The notes under the pieces: generated by a model
The model's database searches: none
Seen by the model: only the letters and a program-made list of their open reading frames with translations
Told to the model about the DNA's origin: nothing
Source of the DNA: Gracilaria gracilis
Taxonomy: Eukaryota; Rhodophyta; Florideophyceae; Gracilariales; Gracilariaceae
Assembly: GCA_030374805.1 (NCBI GenBank)
Contig: JARGSG010000033.1
Coordinates: 181,425-245,424, forward strand
Direction: 5' to 3'
DNA: 64,000 bases
Position numbers and translations under genes: made by a program
Part shown: in pieces, positions 22,836 to 33,697 of the stretch
How the letters are laid out: every line of letters starts with the position of its first letter
Numbering within the stretch: position 1 is the first letter of the stretch

Positions 22836-23790
22836 ATGTCGATTGAATACGTTGGTAACGAGGAGCTAATGGCTCTGCTGCATGGAACGGAAGTGCCAGA
22901 GACGCCGCCACGAAATGAGGGAGGGGGTACTAAGGGGGTTTCTGTGAGTCAGAGGGTTTGTAATGGGGATGGAGGAGGCGGTGGAGGTGATGGGGACGGG
23001 GATGGAGGAGGAGGACCGGAGAGAAGGTTTATGGGGGAGATGGAAGAACGGGTGAGGAAGCTTGGGGGGAGTTTGAAGGAGCACTTCGACGACATGCTGT
23101 CGGAGATGGTGGCAGACATGGTAGGGGTGGTGCTGAGTGTGTCGGAGGTTGGGGTGCCGATGGGATTGATTTCGACGATTCGGAAGACGATGAAGTTGAC
23201 TGGGGTGGGGGCTGTGAGACATATGAATGGGATGTTGGAGTGCGTGGGGAGGGAGATGGGGAGGCTGCGAAAGGAGAACATGGGGCTGAAGGGTATGGTC
23301 GAAGTGTTGGAAGAGCAAGTGGGACAGGTGGAAAAGGCGTGCAAATTGCTGATGGATTTGAAGGAAATGGTGAGGGGAGGGGGAGTAGGGGTGAGAGAGG
23401 GATCAGGTAAAAAGTCGCCGGTGACGCTGGTTCTCGGGGTGGGCGGGGGAGTGTGAGGGAGAGGGGGGGAGAAGAGGAGGGAGGAGAAGGTGTGGGAGTC
23501 GACTGAAGAAGAAGAGAAAGGGTGGGGTGATGGTGGACGAGGATGGGAAGGTGTTTGTCCCGCCGCAGCTGCCGGGTGGCGCGCCGTTGGTGGGTTTCGG
23601 GAGTGCGGCGGCGGCTGCGAGGACGGCGGAGCGTACATTGGAGGAGCCGGAGGAGAAGAGGCTGGGAGGGGTTGGAAGCCGCTTTGGGGCTAGGAGGATG
23701 TACCACAATGGGGAGAGTTGTCCGTTGGACTTCTTTAACTCCACGTTTAGGGAAAGTGAGACTCAGGATCCGAATGCCGAGTTGGAATAA
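22836..23790 (+). pseudogene. Coiled-coil protein at the right end (copy A)
   Basis: The family is unknown. The protein is about 300 residues: NEELMALLHGTEVPETPP near the start, a glycine/aspartate-rich linker, a long amphipathic helix with heptad-like spacing (MEERVRKLGGSLKEHFDDML onward), a second helix around ENMGLKGMVEVLEEQVGQVE, and a conserved C-terminal block with PPQLPGGAPLVGFGSA and RRLGGVGS-like sequence in both copies. The ATG at 22836 matches copy B. A frame change between about 23440 and 23530 separates the last 90 codons. Right-end position next to the terminal repeats suggests a DNA-end or transposase accessory protein, but that is only inference. Confidence 0.6.
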
Positions 23791-23878
23791 ACCAGCGCTG
23801 GTGACCCGAAAGTAAATTTTTTGAGTGATTTTGATGACTGCGACGAGTGTGTGGTAACGGGCAGTGGCGCACGAACTG

Positions 23879-24056
23879 CAAACTAGCATACATCTTCAAC
23901 AAATGAAGTTCAACTGCGGCAGGTGGAAATGCGATTTCCAAAAAAAATTTTTGCCTTGCCAACTAGCGCAATCTGCGAAATTGCTAGTTTTTTCGGACTT
24001 TTATTTTCATAACTAGCCATCTAGCATACTAAAATAGCATTCTATGAGCACCGACG
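23879..24056 (-). repeat. Right terminal and subterminal repeats of copy A
   Basis: AACTAGC or its complement recurs near 23881, 23962, 23981, 24012 and 24021, then AAAATAGCAT (24031-24040), eight bases, and CACCGACG (24049-24056). The same series, in the same order, ends copy B. The inverted outer motif matches the left end at 2043. Confidence 0.78.
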
Positions 24057-25400
24057 CTCTCCTTCATTGGCGCCGTCTTCGTCCGCTGCTCTGACGAGGT
24101 CGATGCAGCTCCCCTCACTTCCGTTTTCACCAAGTACTCCGATCTTCTCCTCTTCTCCATGAGATACAACACCTCCACAAAATGGACCGACTCCCGCCTC
24201 ACCTACCTTCAATTCCAAATACGCTCCTTCAAGCGCACAGCCCTACTCGTCCTCGGCCCCCACCACACTTCCAGCCTTGTCACCGTCAAGTTTCACCTCC
24301 TCGACTACATTGTTGAGGACATTCACCGCTTCGGAGGCCTCCACTTCAATGATGCCAGCCTATTCAAACACGCCCACTACTTCAAGTCACACTACTTCAA
24401 AACCTCAAAGCGCAGGTCCAGCGCACATGAAGAAACCATTCGCGCCATCCATCACCCCAACGCCACCAAAGATTGTAACCCCCTTTCCACCAACCCCTCC
24501 ATCACTTACTCCACTCCTGCCCTCGCCTCTCCCATCCAATCCCACCAACCTGGTTTGGTCCGTGATGGAAGACTCATTTCATTCGCTGATCTCATCACCG
24601 CCCACAAATTTTTCCACTCTAATCCTCATTTCAATCCCGAATCTCTCCAAAACCTCTTCCCCACTGACGCTCTTTTCATCCTCCATCAGATTGGAAAACA
24701 CGCCCTCCCTTCATTCATTACCCCTTCTCTCAAGTTCTAGAGTCTCAGAGAACTCCCTCACCCTCCGTCGCACCCGAATCACCGTCGTCAACTCCGCTTA
24801 CGTCGCCGGCGGTTATGTCCCATCACTCGACCACTACATTGAAGAGCGGAACGAGCCCACGCTCCAGGATCCTCCAGTCTCTCTTATCCAACGATTATTT
24901 GCCGCCCCGTACTGCGGTCCTTTTAAATCCCCAAAGTTGTCTCACGTCCTCGTCGCAGGCACCAGCTCTTCCAACTCCAACCCCATCGTCTGGGTCTGCA
25001 AACTCATCTCCCTTCTTCTCTTCACCCTTCCTTCTTCCTCTTCATCTCCCAAGAAGTTCGCCTTCATACAGTTCATGGAGCTCGTCCCACCAAGCGACGA
25101 AGTCGATGTCACCCTCAAATGCGTATGCCTCCGATGGGCAACAGACGACGAACATAACCACACCGCCCATCCAGTTCCCATCTCCACTCACTCCACATCC
25201 GACAACGTTTCTCCATGGTTTGGACTCGTCCTTTTCTCTTCTATCCTTGGCTTCGTTCATATTCTCCGCCAGAAATACCCCTCACCCCCTTCAATTCCCG
25301 CCTCCACTGGCGTTTCCATAGATTCTACCTCAACAGATTCTACCGGGACCCCATCTCCAGGCCCTACCTCCCACCCCCCCGCCTAGCATTCATTCCATAG
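24057..25400 (+). pseudogene. Transposase C-terminal part (copy B)
   Basis: The first codons (SFIGAVF...SDEVDAA) match copy A from about position 4470. Conserved blocks are TSVFTKYSDLLL, LVLGPHHTSSLVTVKFHLLD, IHRFGGLHFNDASLFKHAH and the C-terminal FMELVPPSDEVDVTLKC. The frame holds from the junction to 24740, where a stop and shift occur; the remainder reads in another frame, and the end shifts again to FYLNRFYRDPISRPYL. The catalytic half is absent. Confidence 0.75.
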
Positions 25401-25562
25401 GATTTTCATAAACCAATCACTACCACCCTCTTCATCATCCCACAGCTATCTCCACTCCTCCCACTCTTATTCACCCTACCCTCTCCCTTCTCCTCCTTCT
25501 GCTCCATCCCTACCTTCTTCCCTGTGCCCAACCAAACGAATGAAACTGGGCTCCTCTGGTCG

Positions 25563-28263
25563 TCACGCTGCTATGTAGCAATCAAGAACGGCTCCAAGTC
25601 TCCGCGTAAAATTCGCCATAAAGTATTCCTCCCTCACCGCTAGATATACCTTTTCCCTCGATGGAATCCACAGCCCAACCGTCGCAGTTCTTTCCGAATT
25701 TCTGGACACACACCTCGGATCCCCCTCTAAAAGCCCATCGTTCTCAAACTCTTCGCCTTGCTCATCACTCACCAATCCCTTGCCACCTTCAATATACCCT
25801 CCACCGCCCTCGGCAGATACCTCCCATACAATGTAGAAAACAAGAGCTGCCTTTGTCCTCCACGTCCCACGCCCTTGTTCATCGTTTTCACAACACACCC
25901 AACCCACAAATCAAGTCTAGCGAGGTACATCACCGTCCCATCTACGTAATGCTTTTTCCTGTTACATTTGGTCCCCACTGCGTATCCCATGTACTCCTCC
26001 AACACTGCCACGGCCATTCCGTTCTTGAAATACTTGTCTTCATCACGACAGCTCTACTGTGGAGCATGCACAGTTGACCCAGAGTACGCAAGATCTTCAA
26101 AACAACTCATTCTCCACGCACACAACTTGTTCATTCCATCTTCTTCACTTCCCAAAAGCTTCTCGCGAGCCTCGCTTATCTGCTTCTCTAACTCCTCACC
26201 AAGTTCCGTCCCCTCGCTAGGCTTCGCCCGCTTTGCAATCAAATCATATCCCAGTAAAGAGAATAATCTGTCTCGAGCAGCCCGCTTTCGCACCCCAATC
26301 ACATCGCTTATCGTGTGCTTCATCCGCTGCTTCACCAACTTGTCCGCGCTTACATTTTCCACGTACTCTTGTTTCCTCCCCGCTTCTCTTATCGTCTCCC
26401 ACGTCTCTCTCATTATCTTTTTCTCAACCTCATACTTCAACAACATATCACTTCCGCCTTCTGTCGATGGTGTGTACGTCCTCATCTCACATGCAACCTG
26501 AATTGGGCACCTAGAAACCATCTCCTTCTCCTCAACTACAAACATGCTCCCCTCTCTACTTTCTCCCACCCTGTCACTCCTGTTCTTCCAGGTTCTACCA
26601 AAGCTTTGGGTGTCGGAACAAAGTTCAGACGCCCCCAACTTCGCATAGTAAAGAATGCTGTCATATACAAGCGAGCCCATGAAAACATTCTTCCACTTCA
26701 ATATCATACTTTCGGCACCCTCTCACCCTCTTTCCTTAACCACCCATCCTTTTCCCTTTCACGGCCTCCCGGAGACTTTCGATCAACACATTTTGCCGTT
26801 TATTTTCCTCCCTCAGCCGTCCCAACTCTTCCTGCGTCAGCTTCAAACTCACAATCAATGTATAGTGATCTTCCTTCATATTTACCAACTGTCCCTTCAT
26901 TGAATTCATCCTCTGAACCAGTGCAGACCGTGGCAATACGCTTAAGTTCTCCTCATTCCCTTCCCGCTCCCTTGTAGATCCACATTCATATCCTCGAATT
27001 CTGCCTCCACTTTCTCCACGACCGCCGTCACTTTCGTCTTCCACATCATTCGGAACTAAAACGGTGTTGCGCCCTACACGCATCTTCTGGAGCGTTCGTG
27101 GCACCGTCTCCACCACATTCACTTCCCGACGCCGTTCTGTTTGTACGCCGTCTTCACCTTCGAAATCTCTCTCAACCACCGCTGCTCTCCCTCCGACAAT
27201 TACCTTGGCTGATCCACCACTTCTACATCGTACCCCGTTTCTCTGCGCATGTTCTCGTCGCTGATATCCCCCTTCCCCACAACAACTTCAACATGCCCCA
27301 ATCCATGAACCGCACACTCTATTCTTCTCTCACTACCCTCCCCTGTTTCACGTTTTACCATTGGCCGCACACGCCTCACTCCTTCTTTCTCCCGGTTCGC
27401 ATTCTCTTGCTCGAAACTAATGCTTCCCTTCTCTGGCACTCTATTTGGCGTCACAAAAACCAAACTCTTCACTCCTCGAGTCCTCGCGGGCTGACCACAC
27501 CTCACTTTCCCTATTTCTCCTCCCACCTCTTCGGGTACCTCAGCCTTAGGCACTTTATCACCGTTTGTTCCCTTTCTTCCTCGAAGACCCCCACTACCTA
27601 ATATGGCAGTACTCCTTGCTATCGTTCTTCCCTCGACGCCCGTACGAAGCTCTTCACCTTTCACTATCATATCCCCGCTATCGCTCTCCTCTAAAGCTTG
27701 CGCAGTCTCCTTACTTCTTCCACGACCATCTCTCTCCCGATCACCCCGCAGAACCTTCCTCTCCTTACCTCGCTGCGTTCCCGTGCTTTTCTTGGGACTA
27801 ACTTCTTGATCTCGTGCGTTTGCAATAGGTCTCGTCACCACAATGCTTACCGTTCGCTCCGTTCGCTTCGTTCGTTCCATTCGCTCTGATATTCCGCCCT
27901 CCACGCTCCTTGCCGCACCGTCGCTCCTCGCTGCACCGTCGCTCTTCGCCGCCCCCTTCCTTCCTTTCCCACGTAGACCACTCCGGGGCGCACGCGTACT
28001 ACGAGCGGTGCAAACCTCGTCACTTACCGTTTCGCCACGCCTTCGGCTCTTTGACGCGCGACCGCTAACCTCCTCCGCATTCCCACCCCTCGTTTAACGT
28101 TTGGGCCATATACAATCCGAACTATTCGTTGCGGTTGACGCTGGGCTCTCGACGTCTTAGCCGCTGACTGTGATCGAAGGTCACTGGAATTGGAACTGCT
28201 CTGCTCTCGACGCGTTTGGCGCTCACCGTGATCGAACTTCATCGATCGAATGCACACCCCCAA
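25563..28263 (-). pseudogene. Arg/Glu-rich coiled-coil protein (copy B)
   Basis: This is the counterpart of 5988-8808. Shared blocks are RALVQRMNSMKGQL-like coiled coil, YTPSTEGGSDMLLKYEVE (unbroken here where copy A has a frameshift), SDVIGVRKRAARDRLFSLLGYD and CFEDLAYSGS. The E-R-T-rich segment is present but shorter. Breaks: a stop near 27200, shifts near 26720 and 26054, further shifts towards the C-terminus, and an early TGA after YIAA where copy A continues for 23 more residues. As in A, no clear ATG marks the start. Confidence 0.6.
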
Positions 28264-28564
28264 TCGATTAGAGTGTGGTGGAAATCACCAAGTCCGGTTT
28301 CTTCTTCCCCGATTCCGAAACCGAAAAATTGACACCGAAATCTCCATTTCTGAACTAGAAAGTTCTCATAATGTTAAAACCCGTACACCATCATATTCGA
28401 TGCTCTTCGCTACCTATTATGTATCTATGTACTTCCATCTTGCAGTTCTGCTAAAGGTTTTAGTTTCTATTTCGTGCTCAATGGCGAAGTTGGAATGCAA
28501 TAAGTGCCATTTCCTTATGTAGGTTTAAGAGATTAATTTATATGTAGGTAGTTTACTACAAGTT
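28264..28564. other. Spacer between two minus-strand genes (copy B)
   Basis: No gene is seen. It corresponds to 8809-9129 of copy A and is AT-rich. Confidence 0.5.
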
Positions 28565-31500
28565 CTAATCGATTCCTATAATAGGATTTGCTGATGTACC
28601 CCAGCTATACTCTACTCCATAATCCGCGAACAACTCCTCTCCCACTTCCACTTTCCGAAGTGTTCGCACCGCAAGCATTTGGTATTCTCGTAGTTGATGT
28701 GAGATCCGTCCTGTACTCGGAGTTCGAATGACCCGCATATTTGCAGTCCTTCGTTTCGTCACACCCTCCGCAACTGCATCAATGTCCTTATCACCTTTCA
28801 TATATTTGGGATCGTTAATCGTTCCACCCAATGAAAAAGGAGCGGGGACAATCGATACAGGTATTAAACTTACTCCTTGTCTTCTTTCTGGGAGGCTATG
28901 GATTATATCGCGGCGGACGTTAAACTGCATCGCATACTTCCGAAATCGTTCGGATGTGGCTCCCAATAACCCTTCACCATATCTCTTGTGCACCTCTTTT
29001 CTCTTCGTCAGGTCATGGTACACCAGTATTCCATAGAAGTAACATTTCTCTTCATTTTCCATGAATCGGCGTGTAGTGAACACCCGCACTCCGGCACCAG
29101 GGTGACGAATTGTCGACTTCCCGATACGACAACCGCACATGCTTGCTTTCAGTGCCAACACGGCATTCCAATCCAGAAGCTCCATCTTTCCTTGCAAAGT
29201 TTTAGGCCCTTTGTGAAGGGCCTTACGCCTCCCAATGGTGACCAAGCTCTCATCCCGCCACATTGACGCACGAAAGTCTACAATATACGTAGGAAGCTTT
29301 TGATACTGGGGGTAGCCGGATGGAGCCTTCCGTGATCTCGATGGGCGGACATTCCACGTCGGAAATAAGTTCAACACCCTAATCATAGCATTCCGAACTT
29401 CCTGCGTTACCTGGATATCCCTCTCATTTTCCCGCAGGCACAATGAGAATTGAATAATTGTGGCGTGCCTAGTCTGGGCAAAGCAGTCAGGGTCCAGCTC
29501 ACACCCGATGAACCTACGATGCTGTTGTAACTCCATGCATGCCATTGCTGTCGAAAACGACCCCGCAAACAAGTCGACCACAATATCCCCAGCCTGGGAA
29601 CACCGACTGATTAGGTCCTTCAACAATGCCTGAGGTTTCTGTTCGAACCTTTCATTTTGTAAAACGTAGCCCCCACCTTCCTTCTTTCTCTTCCACTGAA
29701 GAGTCTCCCCATTAGACAGGGGGGGTACCTGGTCAATGACACTGTGGTACCCCGGGTATCTCGACTGCACGAAGTTGAAGTTCTCATAGTTCACCATCAC
29801 ATGCTGCTGCGCGTAGCTGAGACCATTTCGAACTCCATGTACAGCATACTAAATTGCAGGGAAAAGGGAGCACGCCCTATGTCCAGGGTTTCGCATCTGG
29901 TTGCCTTGCGGCCGTACAAAGTGCATTACCTGGTCCACAAGAAAGGAACGCCTTGGTACTCCGTTTCCGTCTTTTGCCCAATGGCAGAAAGTACATCTCT
30001 CCATTCTTGGACCTGCTGGAAAGCACTAAAGAACACGAAATGGCCCTCAGGACGTAGCAGTATTGACAGAAGCTTTGCTGACTTCTTCATGTCCTGAGGG
30101 CTCAGTACATCGTACCATCTGTTGCTTAGGTTTTTGTTCCCTCTGATGTTGAACGGAGGATCCATGAGAACCAGTTGAACTTTTCCTAACAGAGACATAC
30201 CATCTCTGCACAACTTCTCGTCCTTCTCTACCATATCCTCAAACCCGCAATTGTACAAGCGAAAGTACTTCTCCATCTCCTCCTCACAACTTCGGAAAGC
30301 CATTTTGTCATCCAACGGATGGTGGGGGTATTACGCCTACCACGGACGCTTCGTCACCAGTACTTCCTTTCCTAATGTCGGCCACTATGTTTGTATCACC
30401 ATCTCCTTTTTAGCCTCTCCCCTCCTTCGGCTCCGTTGGTTTCCCAATTTCCTCCACCTCCTCCACATCATCTTCAATTCGTATGGCAGGTTGTGGCCTG
30501 GATATGAGCGTTACCGCCATACCAAAGACGTTCACTGATTCTTTCAGTTTCAACGGGCTTATGGCCTCCATGACGGAGGACACAAGCGAATTCGAGAAAC
30601 TATCGAATCTCTGAGCAAACGCTCGTGATGGGTCTCTGGTAAACGTCTTCAGAATTGTCAATCGGCCTGATTCGGAAATTTAGGAGAACTGCACATTCAC
30701 AATAACCTTGTTGAGGTCCGAAATGAACTCCTTCGCAAGCATTCGGAAGGCAGCATCGATGTCTTGCGGTAAATTCCATGCCCACGGGATGAACTCTGTT
30801 TCAATGACAGTTTCACATTTGTTCGGTAGCAAGCGCTGGTCGTTATCGCCGTAAAAGAATCCCTCTGCCGTCGTCTCAATCGCTTGAAACTCCATTTCGT
30901 CGTACATGACTCGGATGAATGGAAGAACCATGACCTCCACGGTAGGTAATCCCAGGAATTGAGAGAAACAACCCCATGCCTTCGTTATGAGCTGCACCCC
31001 AAAGCCAACACGCTGAGCTTGGAGTTTGTTTGATATTTGGACATTCACAAAAGGTGTGGGATATCCCTTGTCTCCTCTTTTTCTCTTCTGGCCTACAACT
31101 CTTTTTTCCATGGAAACTTTCTGAATGAGCGAGAGAAGAGAATCCTTTGGAAATGTGTGGCAACGGATGTGGCGAACGGGGAGACCACCCGTCCCACTCG
31201 CTTAGGAGGTCTAGTCATGGACTTGAAAACCTCGGTCAAAGTCACATTCTTCGGTATTCCTTTAAAGTTCACCTCGGTATAAGCATTCCAGAAGTCCCTT
31301 ACACGCCAGTCTCTATCATCGTCTAAGATGTCCAATAACCTCGTTGAGAGGTATAGCTGACGTTAACACCACTTAGGAGATTCGACCCGTAGTTCACTGT
31401 CAGTAAACGTCGGATGTCCTGGACCCACAAGAATATAGAAGTAATTCTTTGCCAGCGGTAGGACATCGCGATTCTTGATAACGTAATGAACGAAATCGCT

Positions 31501-31671
31501 GTGTCCCACCTTCCTTGGCCGGTCTTCATCTCGCATTGTCGACGCGTAATGATCGCGGATTGCAAGGCATACTGTGACAAGCTCATCTCCCGAGCCAGAC
31601 AGTTTCCCAACCTTCATATCGGAGCTTGAGGGTGCCGGTGACGTAGACCTCGATGAACTTTGTAGAGCCAT
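28565..31671 (-). pseudogene. DNA methyltransferase-SET fusion (copy B)
   Basis: This is the counterpart of 9130-12256. The start ATG at 31671 gives MALQSSSRSTSPAPSSSD, parallel to A. The methyltransferase shows LVLMDPPFNIR (Tyr replaced by Phe), GDIVVDLFAGSFST and FIGCELD, and the frame runs unbroken through the position where A has its TAG. The SET-like part has RVFTTRRFMENEEKC, GGTINDPKY and GEELFADYGVEYSWG. Frame changes or stops lie near 31360, 31100, 30680, 30410, 30320, 29926 and 29840. DPPF is also used by active enzymes of this class, so the change need not inactivate. Comparison of A and B gives confidence that this was once a single reading frame. Confidence 0.8.
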
Positions 31672-32048
31672 TTTACGCATGCACGCGAAGAGGGTGCGTT
31701 GACGGATTATGGTTCCAATTTCCCGGAGCGGACGGGAGGTGGGAGCGGACGGGAGGCGGAAGCGGACGGGAGATGGCAGTGGAGGAGAGAAAACAGCGCA
31801 CGGGAGACTGCAGCGGGCGGGGGATAACTGCCGACGTGATATGAGAGTGCGCGGGAAACGTAAGCGGGCGGGAAAAGATAGCAACTATACAGAACGAACC
31901 AGGTTCTTTCAACACGACAAGGAGATGTGCAAGATGCCTGTAATGCACGTGAAGCCGTAAAGAGGTGTCAGGGAAAGCGGGGACACTTGAGGAATACGGA
32001 ACTTGGTGATTGCAAACATATACGCGAAGTTATAGAGAACGTCTGGTA

Positions 32049-32122
32049 GGACAGCGGACCGGGGTGGCGTGGCGCTTCATCAGTGCACTGATGAAGTGCC
32101 ACGACCCCCTGGTCCGCTGTCC
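32049..32122. repeat. Palindrome 1 of copy B
   Basis: A 74-base palindrome starting GGACAGCGGACCGGGGTG and ending CGCTGTCC, with centre CAGTGCACTG. It is very regular, with only a few mismatches between arms, and is followed by a T-rich run. Confidence 0.85.
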
Positions 32123-32166
32123 CAAAATTTTTTTTTTATTTTCCATATTTTTCAACGACAGCCTGA

Positions 32167-32238
32167 GACAGCGGACCGGGGTGACGTGGCGCTTCATCGG
32201 TGCACCGATGAAGCGCCACGACACCCTGGTCCGCTGTC
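32167..32238. repeat. Palindrome 2 of copy B
   Basis: Same family, 72 bases, centre CGGTGCACCG. It lies 44 bases after palindrome 1, separated by an A/T-rich tract like that in the copy A array. Confidence 0.85.
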
Positions 32239-33040
32239 CCAACGCTCCGTGAGTGATGAAGCTGTGGTAGAGGTACAACTGGCACCGCCAACGCGCGGCC
32301 CTACCAGCCGTTCCTTACAACTTGGCTTATATCTTTGCATTATACTTACATTATCAGCCAAATGGTTGGGACAAATACGAAAAACTCCCCAAGCAGCAGA
32401 GTATAAGGACATAGAAATAGAAGATGTACTATTCCTATGTGACACAAAGGATGTCCTGATCTTAGCTACGAAGCGTGAGGGTGTGCCACCTTCGCAATAC
32501 TACTTACTATTGTGACCCTATTCTAAGCCACATGGTTGTGACAAAGTACGAAGACATCCGCAACTAGCATAGGAATGAGACATCATCTGTACAAGATAAA
32601 GATAGGAAATGTACTAACTTCATCTCATCCAAAGGATGTCCCATACCTAGCTACGAAGCACTAGGGTGTGCGAAAACCTCCGCAAGCAGCATAGGAATAG
32701 GGCATCCTCTATTTAAAATAAAGATAAAAGATTTACTAAATTTATCTCATCTAGAGAACGTCCTATTCCTAGCTACGAAGCGTGATGGTGTGCCACCTTC
32801 TACGGAGATATATCGTTCTATTTCCGCAACAGAGACAAATACTTTCGGTTGTGGAAGAAGATGAATATATCTCGCTAGAAGGTGTGACCAGGAAGATGGT
32901 AGGGCCTGCAAGGTGTTAGGAGGGGGAGTGGGGACGGCTGTCATACAGCGCCACACGTGTGGCTGGAAAGCAAAATGTTGAATATGAAATAATATCTTTG
33001 TCCAGCCGCTCGTTTCAAAATAATTCAAAATAATTTTTTG

Positions 33041-33114
33041 GGACAGCGGACCGCAGTGTCGTGGCGCTTAATCGGTGCACCGATGAAGCGCAACGACTCC
33101 CCGGTCTGCTGTCC
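33041..33114. repeat. Palindrome 3 of copy B
   Basis: Same family, 74 bases, centre CGGTGCACCG, with a few more arm mismatches than palindromes 1 and 2. Confidence 0.82.
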
Positions 33115-33258
33115 CAACGCGCCGTGAGTGATGAAGCTGGGGCGGTGGCCCACGTGGCACCGCCAACGAGCCATAAGCGTTGAAACTCGCTCGCTGTCAA
33201 CGCGCAGTGTGTGATGAAACTGGGGTGCTGGCATACGTGGCACCGCCAACGAGCCGTT

Positions 33259-33328
33259 GACAGCGGACCGGGGTGTCGTGGTGCTTCATCGGTGCACCGA
33301 TGAAGCGCCACGGCACCCCGGTCCGCTG
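33259..33328. repeat. Palindrome 4 of copy B
   Basis: Same family, 70 bases, centre CGGTGCACCG. It is nearest to the ParB-like gene, about 315 bases before its TATA motif, the same relation as the end of the array in copy A. Confidence 0.85.
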
Positions 33329-33643
33329 TTTCAGAGGGAAATTAGTCCGCTACATAATTTTTTTATTTCTTTATTTCTCAAACATTGTTGTACGAGTGTA
33401 CTACAGATGTTAGTAGCTTGGTGTAGCTTTGTAAAGGTCCCACGAGTATGCTACAAAATTTTATATAGGCACAGTGTATAGTTTAAACTAATATTGAGCG
33501 GACGCGCATCGGTGATAAAGTAGACGGAAAGGAACGGGAGTGAAAGTTACAACTAGCTAACCGATCTCGTGAGCGTTTTTGACGGTCATAAACAACCTTT
33601 TCGATTCTATCACTCGCGTGTAACTGCGATTCTGCCTCGCAAG

Positions 33644-33659
33644 CATAAAAGGGGGCGGG
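33644..33659 (+). promoter_or_regulatory. TATA-like/GC box of the ParB-dioxygenase gene (copy B)
   Basis: CATAAAAGGGGGCGGG is identical to the copy A motif and lies 54 bases before the ATG at 33698, the same spacing as in A. Confidence 0.65.
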
Positions 33660-33697
33660 ATTCAAGACGACCAAACCCAAGTGCAGTGGTGTCAGAA

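Larger units (their letters stand above)
2043..24056 (+). mobile_element. 22-kb Plavaka/KDZ-like transposon carrying epigenetic-type genes, copy A
   Basis: The ends match in inverted orientation: CGTCGGTG, eight variable bases and ATGCTAGTTT on the left, and the reverse complement (one mismatch in the second box) on the right. Between them lie a zinc-finger transposase, a basic coiled-coil gene, a DNA methyltransferase-SET fusion, a palindromic control region, a ParB-like/dioxygenase gene, a reductase-like gene and another coiled-coil gene. Copy B repeats the same order and orientation, so these genes belong to the element and are not chance neighbours. No target duplication can be shown, because the right end abuts the middle of another copy's transposase. 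A younger Harbinger element interrupts the centre. The boundaries come from end comparison and are good to a few bases. Confidence 0.85.
31672..33643. promoter_or_regulatory. Divergent control region with palindromes (copy B)
   Basis: This 2-kb stretch separates the methyltransferase-SET gene (-) from the ParB-dioxygenase gene (+) and contains no gene. It holds the four palindromes listed separately and, at about 32370-32810, a degenerate repeat whose anchor AGCTACGAAGC recurs near 32464, 32649 and 32771. It corresponds to 12257-17425 of copy A, minus the Harbinger element. Confidence 0.6.
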
